Source of the DNA: Paracoccaceae bacterium
GTDB lineage: Bacteria; Pseudomonadota; Alphaproteobacteria; Rhodobacterales; Rhodobacteraceae
Reading direction: 5' to 3'
Length of the DNA: 36,282 nucleotides
Assembly (NCBI GenBank): GCA_030148745.1
Contig: JASBSV010000134.1
Location: 1-36,282, forward strand
Numbering within the stretch: position 1 is the first letter of the stretch; every line of letters starts with the position of its first letter. The translations under genes and the position numbers were made by a program. This document shows, piece by piece, positions 17,276 to 29,084 of the stretch. The notes under the pieces were generated by a model. It ran no database searches. It was given only the letters and a program-made list of their open reading frames with translations, and was not told the DNA's origin.

Positions 17276-17908
17276 ATGGGCAGGGCGGGCATTGCTGCGG
17301 CGGCGCTTGCGGGGGTGCTGGCCGCTGCGCTGGTGGCTCCGGGCCCGGCCCGCGCCCAGAGCGGCGGGCCTGCGCTTCAGTCGCAGCTTCTGACGGTCGA
17401 GCCCGAGCGGCTTTTGACCGGCTCGGAGGCGGGCAAGCGCCTGATGGCGGCATTTGACACCGAATCTCAGGCGCTGGCGGCCGAAAACCGCCGGATCGAG
17501 GCCGAGTTGAGCCGCGAGGAAAAGGACCTGACCGAGCGGCGGCCAAAACTTGCGCCCAAAGAGTTCAGCAAGATGGCCGATGCCTTTGACAGCAAGGTCC
17601 AGGAGATCCGCAAGACACAGGACGCCAAGGCGCGCGATCTGATCCGCCGGCGCGAGGCAGCGCGCCAGAAGTTCCTGAACGACAGCCTGTCGGTTCTGGC
17701 CGCTCTGATCCGTGAACATGGCGCCACGGTTGTATTGGATCGCGCGACCGTTTTCCTGTCGGCCGACAGTATCGACATCACCGACGAGGCGATCCGCCGG
17801 ATCGACGCGGCCCGGCCCGCGCCGCCCGCGCAACCCGAGCAGCCGGCACAGATGCCCGGCGCGGGCACAGAAAGCTCTGGCGCGGGCCAGACGGCGCCAA
17901 AGCCCTAG
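17276..17908 (+). CDS. skp: OmpH/Skp-family periplasmic chaperone
   Basis: This 210-residue protein has a signal peptide with probable cleavage after PARA (residue about 27). A long charged alpha-helical region follows (residues about 50-150), rich in E, K, R and A, ending in a region that packs as the Skp body (LIREHGATVVLDRATVFLSA). Skp carries unfolded outer membrane proteins across the periplasm to BamA. The C-terminus is a low-complexity tail rich in proline and alanine. The start codon is two bases after bamA, matching the conserved bamA-skp order. Confidence 0.9.
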   Translation: MGRAGIAAAALAGVLAAALVAPGPARAQSGGPALQSQLLTVEPERLLTGSEAGKRLMAAFDTESQALAAENRRIEAELSREEKDLTERRPKLAPKEFSKMADAFDSKVQEIRKTQDAKARDLIRRREAARQKFLNDSLSVLAALIREHGATVVLDRATVFLSADSIDITDEAIRRIDAARPAPPAQPEQPAQMPGAGTESSGAGQTAPKP

Positions 17909-17924
17909 CGCCTGTCTTGTCTCG

Positions 17925-17948
17925 CCCTGCCGGCCTTGCTAGGCAGGG
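17925..17948 (+). promoter_or_regulatory. Stem-loop between skp and fabZ
   Basis: CCCTGCC (17925-17931) pairs with GGCAGGG (17942-17948) around a 10-base loop. No U run follows, and fabZ starts 27 bases later. It may be an mRNA processing or stability element that sets fabZ-lpx expression apart from bamA-skp. Confidence 0.35.
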
Positions 17949-17975
17949 GCAACAATAACACCGTGAGGGACAGGA

Positions 17976-18437
17976 ATGAGCGATCTCAAATCAGCCGATA
18001 TAAACCTAATTCAGCGGATCATCCCGCACCGCTATCCTTTCCTTCTGGTGGACCGGGTCGAAGATATCGACGGTTATTCCTCGGCGCGCGGGATCAAGAA
18101 CGTCACCTTTAACGAGCCGCATTTTCAGGGCCATTTCCCCGGCAAGCCGATCATGCCCGGCGTCACCATCGTCGAGGCGATGGCCCAGACCGCGGCGGTG
18201 ATGGTCGGGGTCGATATGGATATGGCCGATAAGGAGCTGCTGATCTATTTCATGGCGATCGACGGCTGCAAGTTCCGCCGCAAGGTGATCCCCGGCGATA
18301 TGCTTGAGCTGAATGTCGAAACCACGCGCGGCAAGCCCGGCGGCAAGGTCTGGAAGTTCAAGGGCCGGGCCACGGTCGGGGGCGAAATGGCCGCCGAGGC
18401 CGAGTTTACCGCCATGATGGACATGCCCGCCGGATGA
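17976..18437 (+). CDS. fabZ: 3-hydroxyacyl-[acyl-carrier-protein] dehydratase FabZ
   Basis: This 153-residue hot-dog-fold dehydratase makes trans-2-enoyl-ACP in type II fatty acid elongation. It competes with LpxA for 3-hydroxyacyl-ACP. The active-site segment [15 protein letters not shown] holds the catalytic histidine (H53), and IVEAMAQ holds the glutamate (E67). [12 protein letters not shown] is the typical N-terminal motif. Its stop overlaps the lpxA start (ATGA). Close linkage of fabZ and lpxA is common and helps balance membrane lipid and lipid A supply. Confidence 0.97.
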   Translation: MSDLKSADINLIQRIIPHRYPFLLVDRVEDIDGYSSARGIKNVTFNEPHFQGHFPGKPIMPGVTIVEAMAQTAAVMVGVDMDMADKELLIYFMAIDGCKFRRKVIPGDMLELNVETTRGKPGGKVWKFKGRATVGGEMAAEAEFTAMMDMPAG

Positions 18438-19231
18438 GCATCGATCCCACAGCCCGCATTCACGCCTCGGCGGTGATCGAAGAGGGGGCCACAATCGGCC
18501 CCGATTGCGTCATCGGCCCGTTCTCACTGGTTGGTGCGCAGGTCACTTTGGCGCGCGGCGTGATCCTCAAAAGCCATGCGGTCGTCACCGGGCTGACAGA
18601 GGTCGGCGAAGAGACCGAGATCTTTCCCGGCGCGGTGATCGGCGAGATCCCTCAGGACCTGAAGTTTTCAGGAGAGCAAACGCGCCTGATCCTTGGCGCG
18701 CGCAACCGCATTCGCGAAGGCGTGACCATGAACACCGGCACCAGCGGCGGCGGCGGTATCACCCGGGTGGGCGACGATTGCCTGTTCATGACCGGCGCCC
18801 ATGTCGGCCATGACGCGCAGGTCGGCAACAAGGTGATCATGGCCAATCAGGCGGCGCTTGGCGGTCATTGCATCATCGAAGACGAGGTGATCATCGGCGG
18901 GCTCTGCGGCATTCATCAATTCGTGCGCATCGGCCGCGGCGCGATCATCGGCGCGGTCACCATGGTGACCAATGATGTGATCCCCTATGGCCTTGTGCAG
19001 GCCCCGCGCGGCGAATTGGACGGGCTGAACCTTGTCGGGCTCAAACGCCGCGGCGTCGCGCGCAGCGACATCACCGCCCTGCGCGCCGCTTATCAGGCGC
19101 TGGCACAGGGCGAGGGCGCCTTTCAGGAACGCGCCCGCCGGTTGCGCGACGAAACCGAGAGCGGCTATGTTCGCGATATGGTTGATTTCATTCTGGCCGG
19201 CTCCGACCGGTCCTTTCTGACGCCAAGCTGA
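18434..19231 (+). CDS. lpxA: UDP-N-acetylglucosamine acyltransferase
   Basis: This 265-residue left-handed beta-helix enzyme transfers a 3-hydroxyacyl chain from ACP to UDP-GlcNAc, the first step of lipid A synthesis. Hexapeptide repeats begin at [33 protein letters not shown] includes the catalytic histidine region, and [14 protein letters not shown] is conserved. The C-terminal helical domain follows ([19 protein letters not shown]). It overlaps fabZ by four bases and lpxI by one. Confidence 0.97.
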   Translation: MSIDPTARIHASAVIEEGATIGPDCVIGPFSLVGAQVTLARGVILKSHAVVTGLTEVGEETEIFPGAVIGEIPQDLKFSGEQTRLILGARNRIREGVTMNTGTSGGGGITRVGDDCLFMTGAHVGHDAQVGNKVIMANQAALGGHCIIEDEVIIGGLCGIHQFVRIGRGAIIGAVTMVTNDVIPYGLVQAPRGELDGLNLVGLKRRGVARSDITALRAAYQALAQGEGAFQERARRLRDETESGYVRDMVDFILAGSDRSFLTPS

Positions 19232-20049
19232 TGCTGGCGCTGATCGCGGGCGAGGGCCAGCTTCCCGTGCAACTGGCCAACCGATGCGCCAGCGAGGGGC
19301 GCGCGCTTCAGGTCTGTGAGCTTGAGGGATTTCCCTCTTCGCTCTCCTATGTCGATGGGGTGATGCGCTTTCGGGTCGAGCAATTGGGAAGCTTTCTGAA
19401 AGATCTCAAACGCCGCAAGGTGACCGAAGTGGTCTTTGCCGGCGCCATACGCCGCCCGCGCCTTGACCCCGCCGCGATCGATGCTGAAACCCAGCCCTTT
19501 GTGCCGCGGATGCTGCGCGCGATTCAGGCGGGCGATGACGGGGCGCTCAGGATCGTGCTCGAGCTGTTTCAGGAACATGGGTTCCGTATCGCCTCGGCGC
19601 CCGAGGTGCTGCCCGATCTTCTGCCGCCCGCCGGTGTGGTTTCCCGGCGCGCACCAAGCGCCGCCGAGGAAAACGATGCCCGCCGCGGCGCCCGCGCGCT
19701 TTACATCATGTCGGGCGCCGATGTGGGGCAGGCGCTGGTCGTCTCGGCCGGGCAGGTCGTGGCGGTCGAAGCGGCCCCCGGAACCGACTGGATGCTTGGC
19801 GCGCTCCGGGCGCAGGGCCTGCCTGACGGGGTGCCCTCGGGCGGCACTTTGGTCAAATCGCCCAAACGCGGTCAGGACCGGCGCATCGATCTGCCCACGA
19901 TCGGGCCGCAAACCGTCCGCGCCGCCGCCCGCGCCGGGCTCAGCGCCATCGCGATCGAGGCTGGCGGCGTGATGATGCTCGACCCCGAAGCCTGCCGCCA
20001 GCGCGCCGATGAGGCAGGCATCGCCCTCTGGGTGCGGGAGCGCGACTGA
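19231..20049 (+). CDS. lpxI: UDP-2,3-diacylglucosamine pyrophosphatase LpxI (DUF1009)
   Basis: This 272-residue protein matches the LpxI family, which hydrolyses UDP-2,3-diacylglucosamine to lipid X in many alphaproteobacteria in place of LpxH. Family segments include the N-terminal LALIAGEGQLPVQLA, EVVFAGAIRRPRL and the C-terminal domain with GTDWMLGALR and LVKSPKRGQDRRIDLPTIG. It lies between lpxA and lpxB, joined to both by TGATG one-base overlaps. This supports the role, because LpxB uses its product. Confidence 0.95.
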   Translation: MLALIAGEGQLPVQLANRCASEGRALQVCELEGFPSSLSYVDGVMRFRVEQLGSFLKDLKRRKVTEVVFAGAIRRPRLDPAAIDAETQPFVPRMLRAIQAGDDGALRIVLELFQEHGFRIASAPEVLPDLLPPAGVVSRRAPSAAEENDARRGARALYIMSGADVGQALVVSAGQVVAVEAAPGTDWMLGALRAQGLPDGVPSGGTLVKSPKRGQDRRIDLPTIGPQTVRAAARAGLSAIAIEAGGVMMLDPEACRQRADEAGIALWVRERD

Positions 20050-21215
20050 TGCGCCTTTTTGTCATCGCCGGAGAACCCTCAGGCGATGCTCTGGGCGGCG
20101 CGCTGATGGCCGGCCTGTCGCGCCTTGCCCCGCAGCCGCCCGCCTTCGCCGGTGTCGGCGGCGCCCGGATGCAGGCCGAAGGGCTCAGCAGTCTTTTCGA
20201 TATGAGCGAGCTTTCGGTGATGGGTCTGGCAGAGGTCCTGCCGAAATATCTGCACCTTAAACGCCGGATTCAGGAAACGGCTGATGCGGTACTGGCCGAT
20301 CCGCCCGATGCGCTGATCACCATCGACAGCCCCGATTTCACCCTGCGCGTGGCGCGTCTGGTCAAGGCCGCGCGCCCCGATATCCCCACCATCCATTACG
20401 TCGCCCCCTCGGTCTGGGCATGGCGGGCGGGGCGGGCGGCGAAAATGGCCCGTGTCATCGATCATGTGCTGGCGCTTTTACCCTTCGAGCCGCCGCTGAT
20501 GACAGCCGAAGGCATGGGGTGCGATTTCGTCGGCCACCCGATCGTCGCCGAGCCTCAGGCGACAGCGGCTGAGGCTGCCGCCTTCCGCCAGAAACACGAC
20601 ATCGCCGCCAATGCCCCCTTGATCCTTGCGCTGCCCGGCTCGCGCCGGGGCGAGGTCCTGCGCCTGGGAGAGGCCTTTGGCAAATCGCTGCAAAAGGTCC
20701 ATGAACACTCCCCCGAACTGCGCGTGGTGCTCGCCGTCGCCCCCTCCGTCGCCGATGAGGTCGAGCGCGTGATCTATCACTGGCGGGTGCCGCCGATCCT
20801 GGTGAACCCGCAAAAAGACGGCGAGGCAGCCAAACGCGCCGCCTTCGCCGCCGCCAATGTCGCCCTTGCCGCCTCGGGCACCGTCTCGCTCGATCTTGCC
20901 GCCTGCGCCACGCCTATGGTCATCGCTTACGACATGAACTGGCTCTCGCGCCAGATCATCGCGCGTATGCTCAAGGTCGATACCGTCACCCTCGTCAACC
21001 TGATCAGCGAAACCCGCGCGGTGCCCGAATTTCTAGGCGCCGAATGCCTCCCCGAGCGGATCGCCCCCGCCCTGATCGCGCTTTTGAACGATCCCGGCGA
21101 TCAGCCCCGCGCGATGGCTGACACGATGACCCGCCTCGGCCGCGGCGGCCCGCCCCCGGGCGAGAGGGCAGCAAAAGCGGTGCTTGAGGTTCTGGCGCGC
21201 CGGCCCCAAACCTAG
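20049..21215 (+). CDS. lpxB: Lipid-A-disaccharide synthase
   Basis: This 388-residue GT19 glycosyltransferase joins lipid X to UDP-diacylglucosamine to form the lipid A disaccharide at the inner membrane. The N-terminal GEPSGDALGGALM, SELSVMGLAEVLP and TIDSPDFTLR motifs, the LPGSRRGEVLRL loop and ASGTVSLDLAACATPM are family signatures. It is last in the envelope cluster. The TAG stop codon lies inside the left arm of the palindromic element at 21212-21317. Confidence 0.97.
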   Translation: MRLFVIAGEPSGDALGGALMAGLSRLAPQPPAFAGVGGARMQAEGLSSLFDMSELSVMGLAEVLPKYLHLKRRIQETADAVLADPPDALITIDSPDFTLRVARLVKAARPDIPTIHYVAPSVWAWRAGRAAKMARVIDHVLALLPFEPPLMTAEGMGCDFVGHPIVAEPQATAAEAAAFRQKHDIAANAPLILALPGSRRGEVLRLGEAFGKSLQKVHEHSPELRVVLAVAPSVADEVERVIYHWRVPPILVNPQKDGEAAKRAAFAAANVALAASGTVSLDLAACATPMVIAYDMNWLSRQIIARMLKVDTVTLVNLISETRAVPEFLGAECLPERIAPALIALLNDPGDQPRAMADTMTRLGRGGPPPGERAAKAVLEVLARRPQT

Positions 21216-21317
21216 AGCATTTCGCGTTAAACCTGAATCACCTAACGCTGCCTGAAATCAAAGATTTCAACGCGTTAGGCGACGCTGAATGTCTCGAGTT
21301 AACGCGAAACGCTTTAG
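21212..21317 (+). repeat. Nested palindromic element at the 3' end of lpxB
   Basis: The outer arms are CTAGAGCATTTCGCGTTAA (21212-21230) and TTAACGCGAAACGCTTTAG (21299-21317), inverted with two mismatches. Inside are CCTAACGC (21241-21248) with GCGTTAGG (21272-21279), and GAAATC/GATTTC (21254-21268) around an AAA loop. The three nested arms suggest a dispersed palindromic repeat of the kind found between genes in alphaproteobacteria. The lpxB stop codon lies in the left arm. It sits between convergent lpxB and mnmA. Confidence 0.75.
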
Positions 21318-21328
21318 ACCCCGCGCCC

Positions 21329-21374
21329 CTTCTTCTTTGTAAAAATACTCAAAATCCGCCGCCAGCCAGCGGCG
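21329..21374 (-). terminator. Terminator of mnmA with GAGTATTTTTACAAAGAAGAAG tail
   Basis: On the minus strand after the mnmA stop, CGCCGC and GCGGCG (21374-21357) form a six-pair stem. GATTTTGAGTATTTTTAC follows, a U-rich tract suited to intrinsic termination. The conserved-looking CAAAGAAGAAG comes next. It shares the tail with the elements at 2533 and 29487. Confidence 0.6.
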
Positions 21375-21380
21375 CCGCGC

Positions 21381-22523
21381 TCACGCCCCGCGCCAGATCC
21401 AGCCACCGCCCAGAACCCGCGTGCCCCCGGTCTGGTAAAACACACAAGCCTGCCCGGGCGAGACACCCTCTTCCGGCGTCAAAAGCTCTACCTCCGCCGT
21501 CGTCTCCGACAGGGGCCGCAGGATCGCCTCGCGCGGCGGGCGGGTGGACCGGACCTTGACCGAGATATGATGCTCGCGCGCAGCGCCTAACGCCCCATCG
21601 CCCAGCCAGTTGATCTCGCGCACCGGAATGATCCTTGTGGTCAGCATCTCCTTGGGCCCGACGATCACCCGCTGCTGCTCGACATCCAGTTTGACCACAT
21701 ACAAAGGCTCCTCCAGCCCGCCGATGCCAAGGCCCCGGCGCTGCCCGATGGTATAGTGAATGACACCGTTATGGGTGCCCAGAACCCGGCCATCGGCATG
21801 CACGATCTCGCCCGGCTCGGCCGCGCCGGGGCGCAGTTTTTCGATCACGCTGGCATAATTTCCGTTCGGCACGAAACAGATGTCCTGACTGTCAGGCTTG
21901 TCGGCCACCGGCAGCCCGTGACGCTGCGCCAGCGCCCGCGTTTCGGCCTTCGATCCCAGATGGCCCAGCGGAAAGCGCAGAAATTCCAGCTGCTCAGGTG
22001 TGGTCGAGAACAAAAAATACGACTGATCGCGCGCCGGATCGGCGGCGGAATGCAGCTCGGGGCCCGCATCGCCCATCTTGCGCTGGATATAATGGCCCGT
22101 CGCCATGCAGTCGGCCTCAAGGTCTTTTGCCGTCTCCAGCAGATCCTTGAACTTTACCCGCTCATTGCAGCGGATGCAGGGCACCGGCGTCGCACCAGCC
22201 AGATAGCTGTCGGCAAACTCATCGATCACCGCATCCTTAAAGACGTTCTCATAGTCCAGCACATAATGCGGAAAGCCCATTTCCTCGGCCACCCGGCGCG
22301 CGTCGTGAATATCGCGCCCGGCGCAGCAGGCGCCTTTTTTCGCCAGCGCCGCGCCGTGATCGTAAAGCTGCAGGGTCACGCCCACCACGTCAAAGCCGGC
22401 GCGGGCCAGTTCGGCCGCCACGACCGAGCTGTCGACACCGCCCGACATCGCCACAACCACCCGCGTCTCTGACGGTGGTTTGGCAAATCCAAGGGCATTG
22501 AGTTCGGGCTGGTCCAGAGGCAT
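21381..22523 (-). CDS. mnmA: tRNA-specific 2-thiouridylase MnmA
   Basis: This 380-residue enzyme thiolates U34 of tRNAs for Lys, Glu and Gln using ATP and sulfur relayed from a cysteine desulfurase. The PP-loop SGGVDSS is at residues 27-33. A catalytic cysteine is in [13 protein letters not shown] (C116), and the persulfide cysteine is in [22 protein letters not shown] is typical. The ATG at 22523 has AAGGA upstream; an in-frame ATG 69 bases earlier gives an extra N-terminus not seen in the family. It is divergent from sciP. Confidence 0.96.
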   Translation of the reverse strand: MPLDQPELNALGFAKPPSETRVVVAMSGGVDSSVVAAELARAGFDVVGVTLQLYDHGAALAKKGACCAGRDIHDARRVAEEMGFPHYVLDYENVFKDAVIDEFADSYLAGATPVPCIRCNERVKFKDLLETAKDLEADCMATGHYIQRKMGDAGPELHSAADPARDQSYFLFSTTPEQLEFLRFPLGHLGSKAETRALAQRHGLPVADKPDSQDICFVPNGNYASVIEKLRPGAAEPGEIVHADGRVLGTHNGVIHYTIGQRRGLGIGGLEEPLYVVKLDVEQQRVIVGPKEMLTTRIIPVREINWLGDGALGAAREHHISVKVRSTRPPREAILRPLSETTAEVELLTPEEGVSPGQACVFYQTGGTRVLGGGWIWRGA

Positions 22524-22648
22524 GGCGGCGATCCTTTCGCGATCCTCGCGGAATATAGGAAAATGCAACACACTCTCAAGGGCCCGTTTCATTCCTCGTT
22601 AAACCCCGTGGCGGCATCCTGAGCCTGAAACAGTCGAGGGGTGTTGAT

Positions 22649-22927
22649 ATGTTTCTCAAAAAGATCGACGGGCCGCGTGCGGTCACCTTGCCGGACGGGC
22701 GCGTGATGACGCGCGCCGATCTGCCCGAACCACAGACCCGAAGGTGGGTCGCCTCGCGCAAGGCCGCGGTCGTCAGGGCCGTGGCCTATGGGCTGATCGA
22801 CCGCAGCTATGCGCTCAAACACTACGGGTTGAGCGAGGAGGAGTTTGACAGTTGGGTCCGGGCGGTAAAAAACCACGGCGAAACAGCGCTCAAGGCGACG
22901 GCCTTGCAGCAATATAGACAACCATAG
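22649..22927 (+). CDS. sciP: SciP/DUF1153-family cell-cycle regulator
   Basis: This 92-residue DUF1153 protein resembles SciP, which in Caulobacter binds CtrA and blocks CtrA-driven transcription in swarmer cells. The N-terminal segment FLKKIDGPRAVTLPDG and a helix-turn-helix-like region, LIDRSYALKHYGLSEEEFDS, are clear. The start has GAGGGG upstream. It is immediately upstream of ctrA on the same strand, 95 bases away, so the inhibitor and its target are encoded side by side. The family is firm; in Rhodobacterales its targets may differ from Caulobacter. Confidence 0.9.
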   Translation: MFLKKIDGPRAVTLPDGRVMTRADLPEPQTRRWVASRKAAVVRAVAYGLIDRSYALKHYGLSEEEFDSWVRAVKNHGETALKATALQQYRQP

Positions 22928-22954
22928 GGCGAAAAACGTAATCTCCAGACAATG

Positions 22955-22991
22955 GTAACGGGCGGTTAACCATTCGTGGTCATGGTTAACC
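22955..22991 (+). promoter_or_regulatory. CtrA-type half-sites upstream of ctrA
   Basis: GTAA-N7-TTAA at 22955-22969 differs by one base from the CtrA consensus TTAA-N7-TTAA. A perfect 10-base inverted pair, GGTTAACCAT (22964-22973) and ATGGTTAACC (22982-22991), flanks an 8-base spacer. The TTAA cores are 20 bases apart, two helical turns. The sites lie 32-68 bases before the ctrA start, which fits autoregulation by CtrA. Confidence 0.65.
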
Positions 22992-23022
22992 GTGGTGAAG
23001 GATTAGTAGTGGAGACATTAAT

Positions 23023-23736
23023 ATGCGTATACTTTTGGTTGAGGATGACCCGACGACGTCTAAAAGCATCGAGCTGATGCTGACCCATGCCAACCTGAAT
23101 GTATATTCGACCGATCTTGGGGAAGAGGGCATCGATCTTGCCAAACTTTATGATTACGACCTGATCCTGCTGGATCTCAATCTGCCCGATATGAACGGCC
23201 ATGACGTGTTGCGCCAGCTGCGCCTTGCACGGATTGAGACACCGATTCTTATTCTGACCGGCGAAGACAATACCGAAAACAAGATCAAGGGATTCGGTTT
23301 TGGCGCCGATGACTATCTGACCAAACCCTTTCATCGCGAGGAACTGGTGGCGCGCATTCACGCCATCATCCGCCGCTCAAAGGGGCATTCGCAGTCGATC
23401 ATCAAGACGGGGCGAATCTCGGTCAATCTGGATGCCAAGACGGTCGAGGTCGGCTCGAAGCCTGTGCATCTGACCGGCAAAGAATATCAGATGCTCGAGC
23501 TTTTGTCGCTGCGCAAGGGCACGACCCTGACCAAAGAGATGTTTCTGAACCATCTTTACGGCGGCATGGATGAGCCTGAGCTGAAGATCATCGATGTGTT
23601 TATCTGCAAATTGCGCAAAAAACTCTCGGCCGCCACGGATGGCGACAATCATATCGAGACCGTCTGGGGGCGCGGATATGTGCTGCGTGATCCCGAACCG
23701 TCCGAGATGCCCGAAAAGATCGCCCTTGGCGCCTGA
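23023..23736 (+). CDS. ctrA: Response regulator CtrA, master cell-cycle/motility regulator
   Basis: This 237-residue OmpR-type response regulator has a receiver domain (1-120) with phospho-acceptor D51 ([11 protein letters not shown]), the acidic pair in VEDDP and K101 (TKPF). The C-terminal winged helix (about 130-225) includes [17 protein letters not shown] and [11 protein letters not shown]. The sequence fits CtrA closely. In Rhodobacterales CtrA is usually non-essential and controls motility, quorum-linked traits and gene transfer agent expression rather than replication. The start has GGAG eight bases upstream. The C-terminus ends in LGA rather than the AA degradation signal of Caulobacter. 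Confidence 0.96.
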   Translation: MRILLVEDDPTTSKSIELMLTHANLNVYSTDLGEEGIDLAKLYDYDLILLDLNLPDMNGHDVLRQLRLARIETPILILTGEDNTENKIKGFGFGADDYLTKPFHREELVARIHAIIRRSKGHSQSIIKTGRISVNLDAKTVEVGSKPVHLTGKEYQMLELLSLRKGTTLTKEMFLNHLYGGMDEPELKIIDVFICKLRKKLSAATDGDNHIETVWGRGYVLRDPEPSEMPEKIALGA

Positions 23737-23822
23737 CCGGGCAGCTGAGGCCGCGGCGCCGATGCCGGGCCAGGCCCGCGGGCGGCGGCGCGCCTGATTT
23801 TGCGGCCCATTGGCGGCCGTGA

Positions 23823-28090
<4,268 letters not shown>

Positions 28091-28108
28091 CCCGCGTTCC
28101 CCGGTTTT

Positions 28109-28160
28109 GTTCACAAATGTTCTCAAAAAGTTCTTTACAGAGGGTAAATAATTTGAGAAC
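28109..28160 (+). promoter_or_regulatory. LexA-type (SOS) box cluster and 9-bp inverted repeat
   Basis: GTTC occurs at 28109, 28119 and 28130. The last two give GTTCTCAAAAAGTTC, an exact GTTC-N7-GTTC, the LexA box form known for Rhodobacter and relatives. GTTCTCAAA (28119-28127) and TTTGAGAAC (28152-28160) are also a perfect inverted repeat, enclosing a -10-like TAAATAAT (28145-28152). The region is AT-rich against a GC-rich background. It is placed to control the 38-codon ORF downstream. Confidence 0.65.
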
Positions 28161-28196
28161 AAAGAGGCAACAAACACGAACAACAGGATCGCCCAG

Positions 28197-28313
28197 ATGT
28201 TTAACGAACTCAAATCCGCCCTTGCACGCTCATCCGGCACTCTGGCCGGGGACGCACTTGGCGCCGCCGCTCTGGTGGTAACGCTGCTGGTGACGCTTTA
28301 TCTGCCGGCCTGA
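28197..28313 (+). CDS. Small tail-anchored membrane protein ORF, 38 residues, behind a LexA-type box
   Basis: ATG at 28197 has AGGA eight bases upstream and opens a 38-codon frame ending TGA. The N-terminal half (MFNELKSALARSSGTLAGD) is amphipathic with two basic residues. The C-terminal half is one hydrophobic helix, GAAALVVTLLVTLYL, running almost to the end. I do not recognise the family. The LexA-type box upstream and the neighbour recG point to DNA damage control. Small SOS-induced membrane peptides that stall division are known in Caulobacter (SidA, 29 residues), and this ORF resembles them in size and layout only. Coding is likely but unproven. Confidence 0.6.
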   Translation: MFNELKSALARSSGTLAGDALGAAALVVTLLVTLYLPA

Positions 28314-28469
28314 TGTGATCTGAACTGAACTGCCACGCGGTCTGTCCGGCGCCAAGCCTCGCATCCTGTCCCCAAATGATGCGTCCTTTGATGCTTGCCT
28401 GTCCTTTGCCCCGGGGGTTGCCTCACCCCCTATTGCAAGCTTTTGAGCGTTTGACAGACCCGCGCCCTG
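28314..28469 (+). other. Non-coding segment with several stem-loops, possible long 3' UTR or small RNA
   Basis: Between the 38-codon ORF and its terminator are about 155 bases with no convincing frame. GCATC/GATGC, and GGGGGT with ACCCCC across a six-base loop, can form hairpins. CCTGTCC occurs twice. This could be an ordinary 3' UTR or a small RNA that ends at the terminator. Sequence alone does not decide. Confidence 0.3.
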
Positions 28470-28506
28470 CCGCCGCCTTCCTGACCGGAAGCGCGGCGGT
28501 TTTTTT
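28470..28506 (+). terminator. Strong intrinsic terminator
   Basis: CCGCCG (28470-28475) pairs with CGGCGG (28494-28499). Inside, CTTCC pairs with GGAAG around a five-base loop. Seven T follow (28500-28506). It terminates plus-strand transcripts from the small-ORF region before the convergent NifU-like gene. Confidence 0.88.
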
Positions 28507-28557
28507 ATGCAGCTATGCCGTAAGAGGGGGTCGGGTCTGGCCGGCCCGGGCGGCCTG

Positions 28558-29010
28558 TCAGGCGCAATCGGCCTTTTCGGCCATCTCCATCGCCTCGGCG
28601 GTGGCCTCAATCGCCAGCATGATCGAGGCATGGCGGTTCTTGTAATCGCGCGCCGGCTCGAGCACCTCAAGCCCGTCAAAGGGGGCATCGGGCGCCGGCC
28701 CGCCGGATTTAAGCATCGCGCGCAGCTGATCGCGGGCGGTTTCGATCTGGGCGCGGGTGCAGCCGACCGCATTGGCGCCGACAACCGCCGCCGCCGCCTG
28801 ACCCAGAGCGCAGGCTTTGACATCCTGTCCATAATCGGTGATCCGCCCGTCCTGCACGCAAAGATCGACCGTCACGGTCGAGCCGCAGAGCGGTGAGCGG
28901 CGCATCACCGTGGCCGAGGGATCAGCCAGCCGCTGGGTGCGCGGCATATCCGCCGCCAGCGCCAGAATTCGCGAGGAATAGAGTTTGATCAGATCGTTTT
29001 CCGCAGTCAT
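28558..29010 (-). CDS. NifU/SufU-like iron-sulfur cluster assembly scaffold protein
   Basis: This 150-residue protein belongs to the NifU N-terminal/IscU/SufU fold family. Conserved-type segments are LCGSTVTVDLCVQDGRI, with C42 at the first ligand position, and VKACALGQAAAAVVGA, with C67 at the second. The aspartate normally following the first cysteine (CGD) is serine here. The third ligand cysteine of SufU appears replaced by histidine in NRHASIML; another cysteine lies at C149, next to the C-terminus. It may therefore be a divergent scaffold or a sulfur-transfer helper. The start has AAGGAAGG upstream. It is divergent from hisI and far from any suf operon in this window. Confidence 0.85.
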   Translation of the reverse strand: MTAENDLIKLYSSRILALAADMPRTQRLADPSATVMRRSPLCGSTVTVDLCVQDGRITDYGQDVKACALGQAAAAVVGANAVGCTRAQIETARDQLRAMLKSGGPAPDAPFDGLEVLEPARDYKNRHASIMLAIEATAEAMEMAEKADCA

Positions 29011-29084
29011 CGGGCCTTCCTTCGGGCGCTATCCTGTCATAGATAGGCCTGCCTGTTCCAGATGCAAAACAAAAAGGTGTGGCC

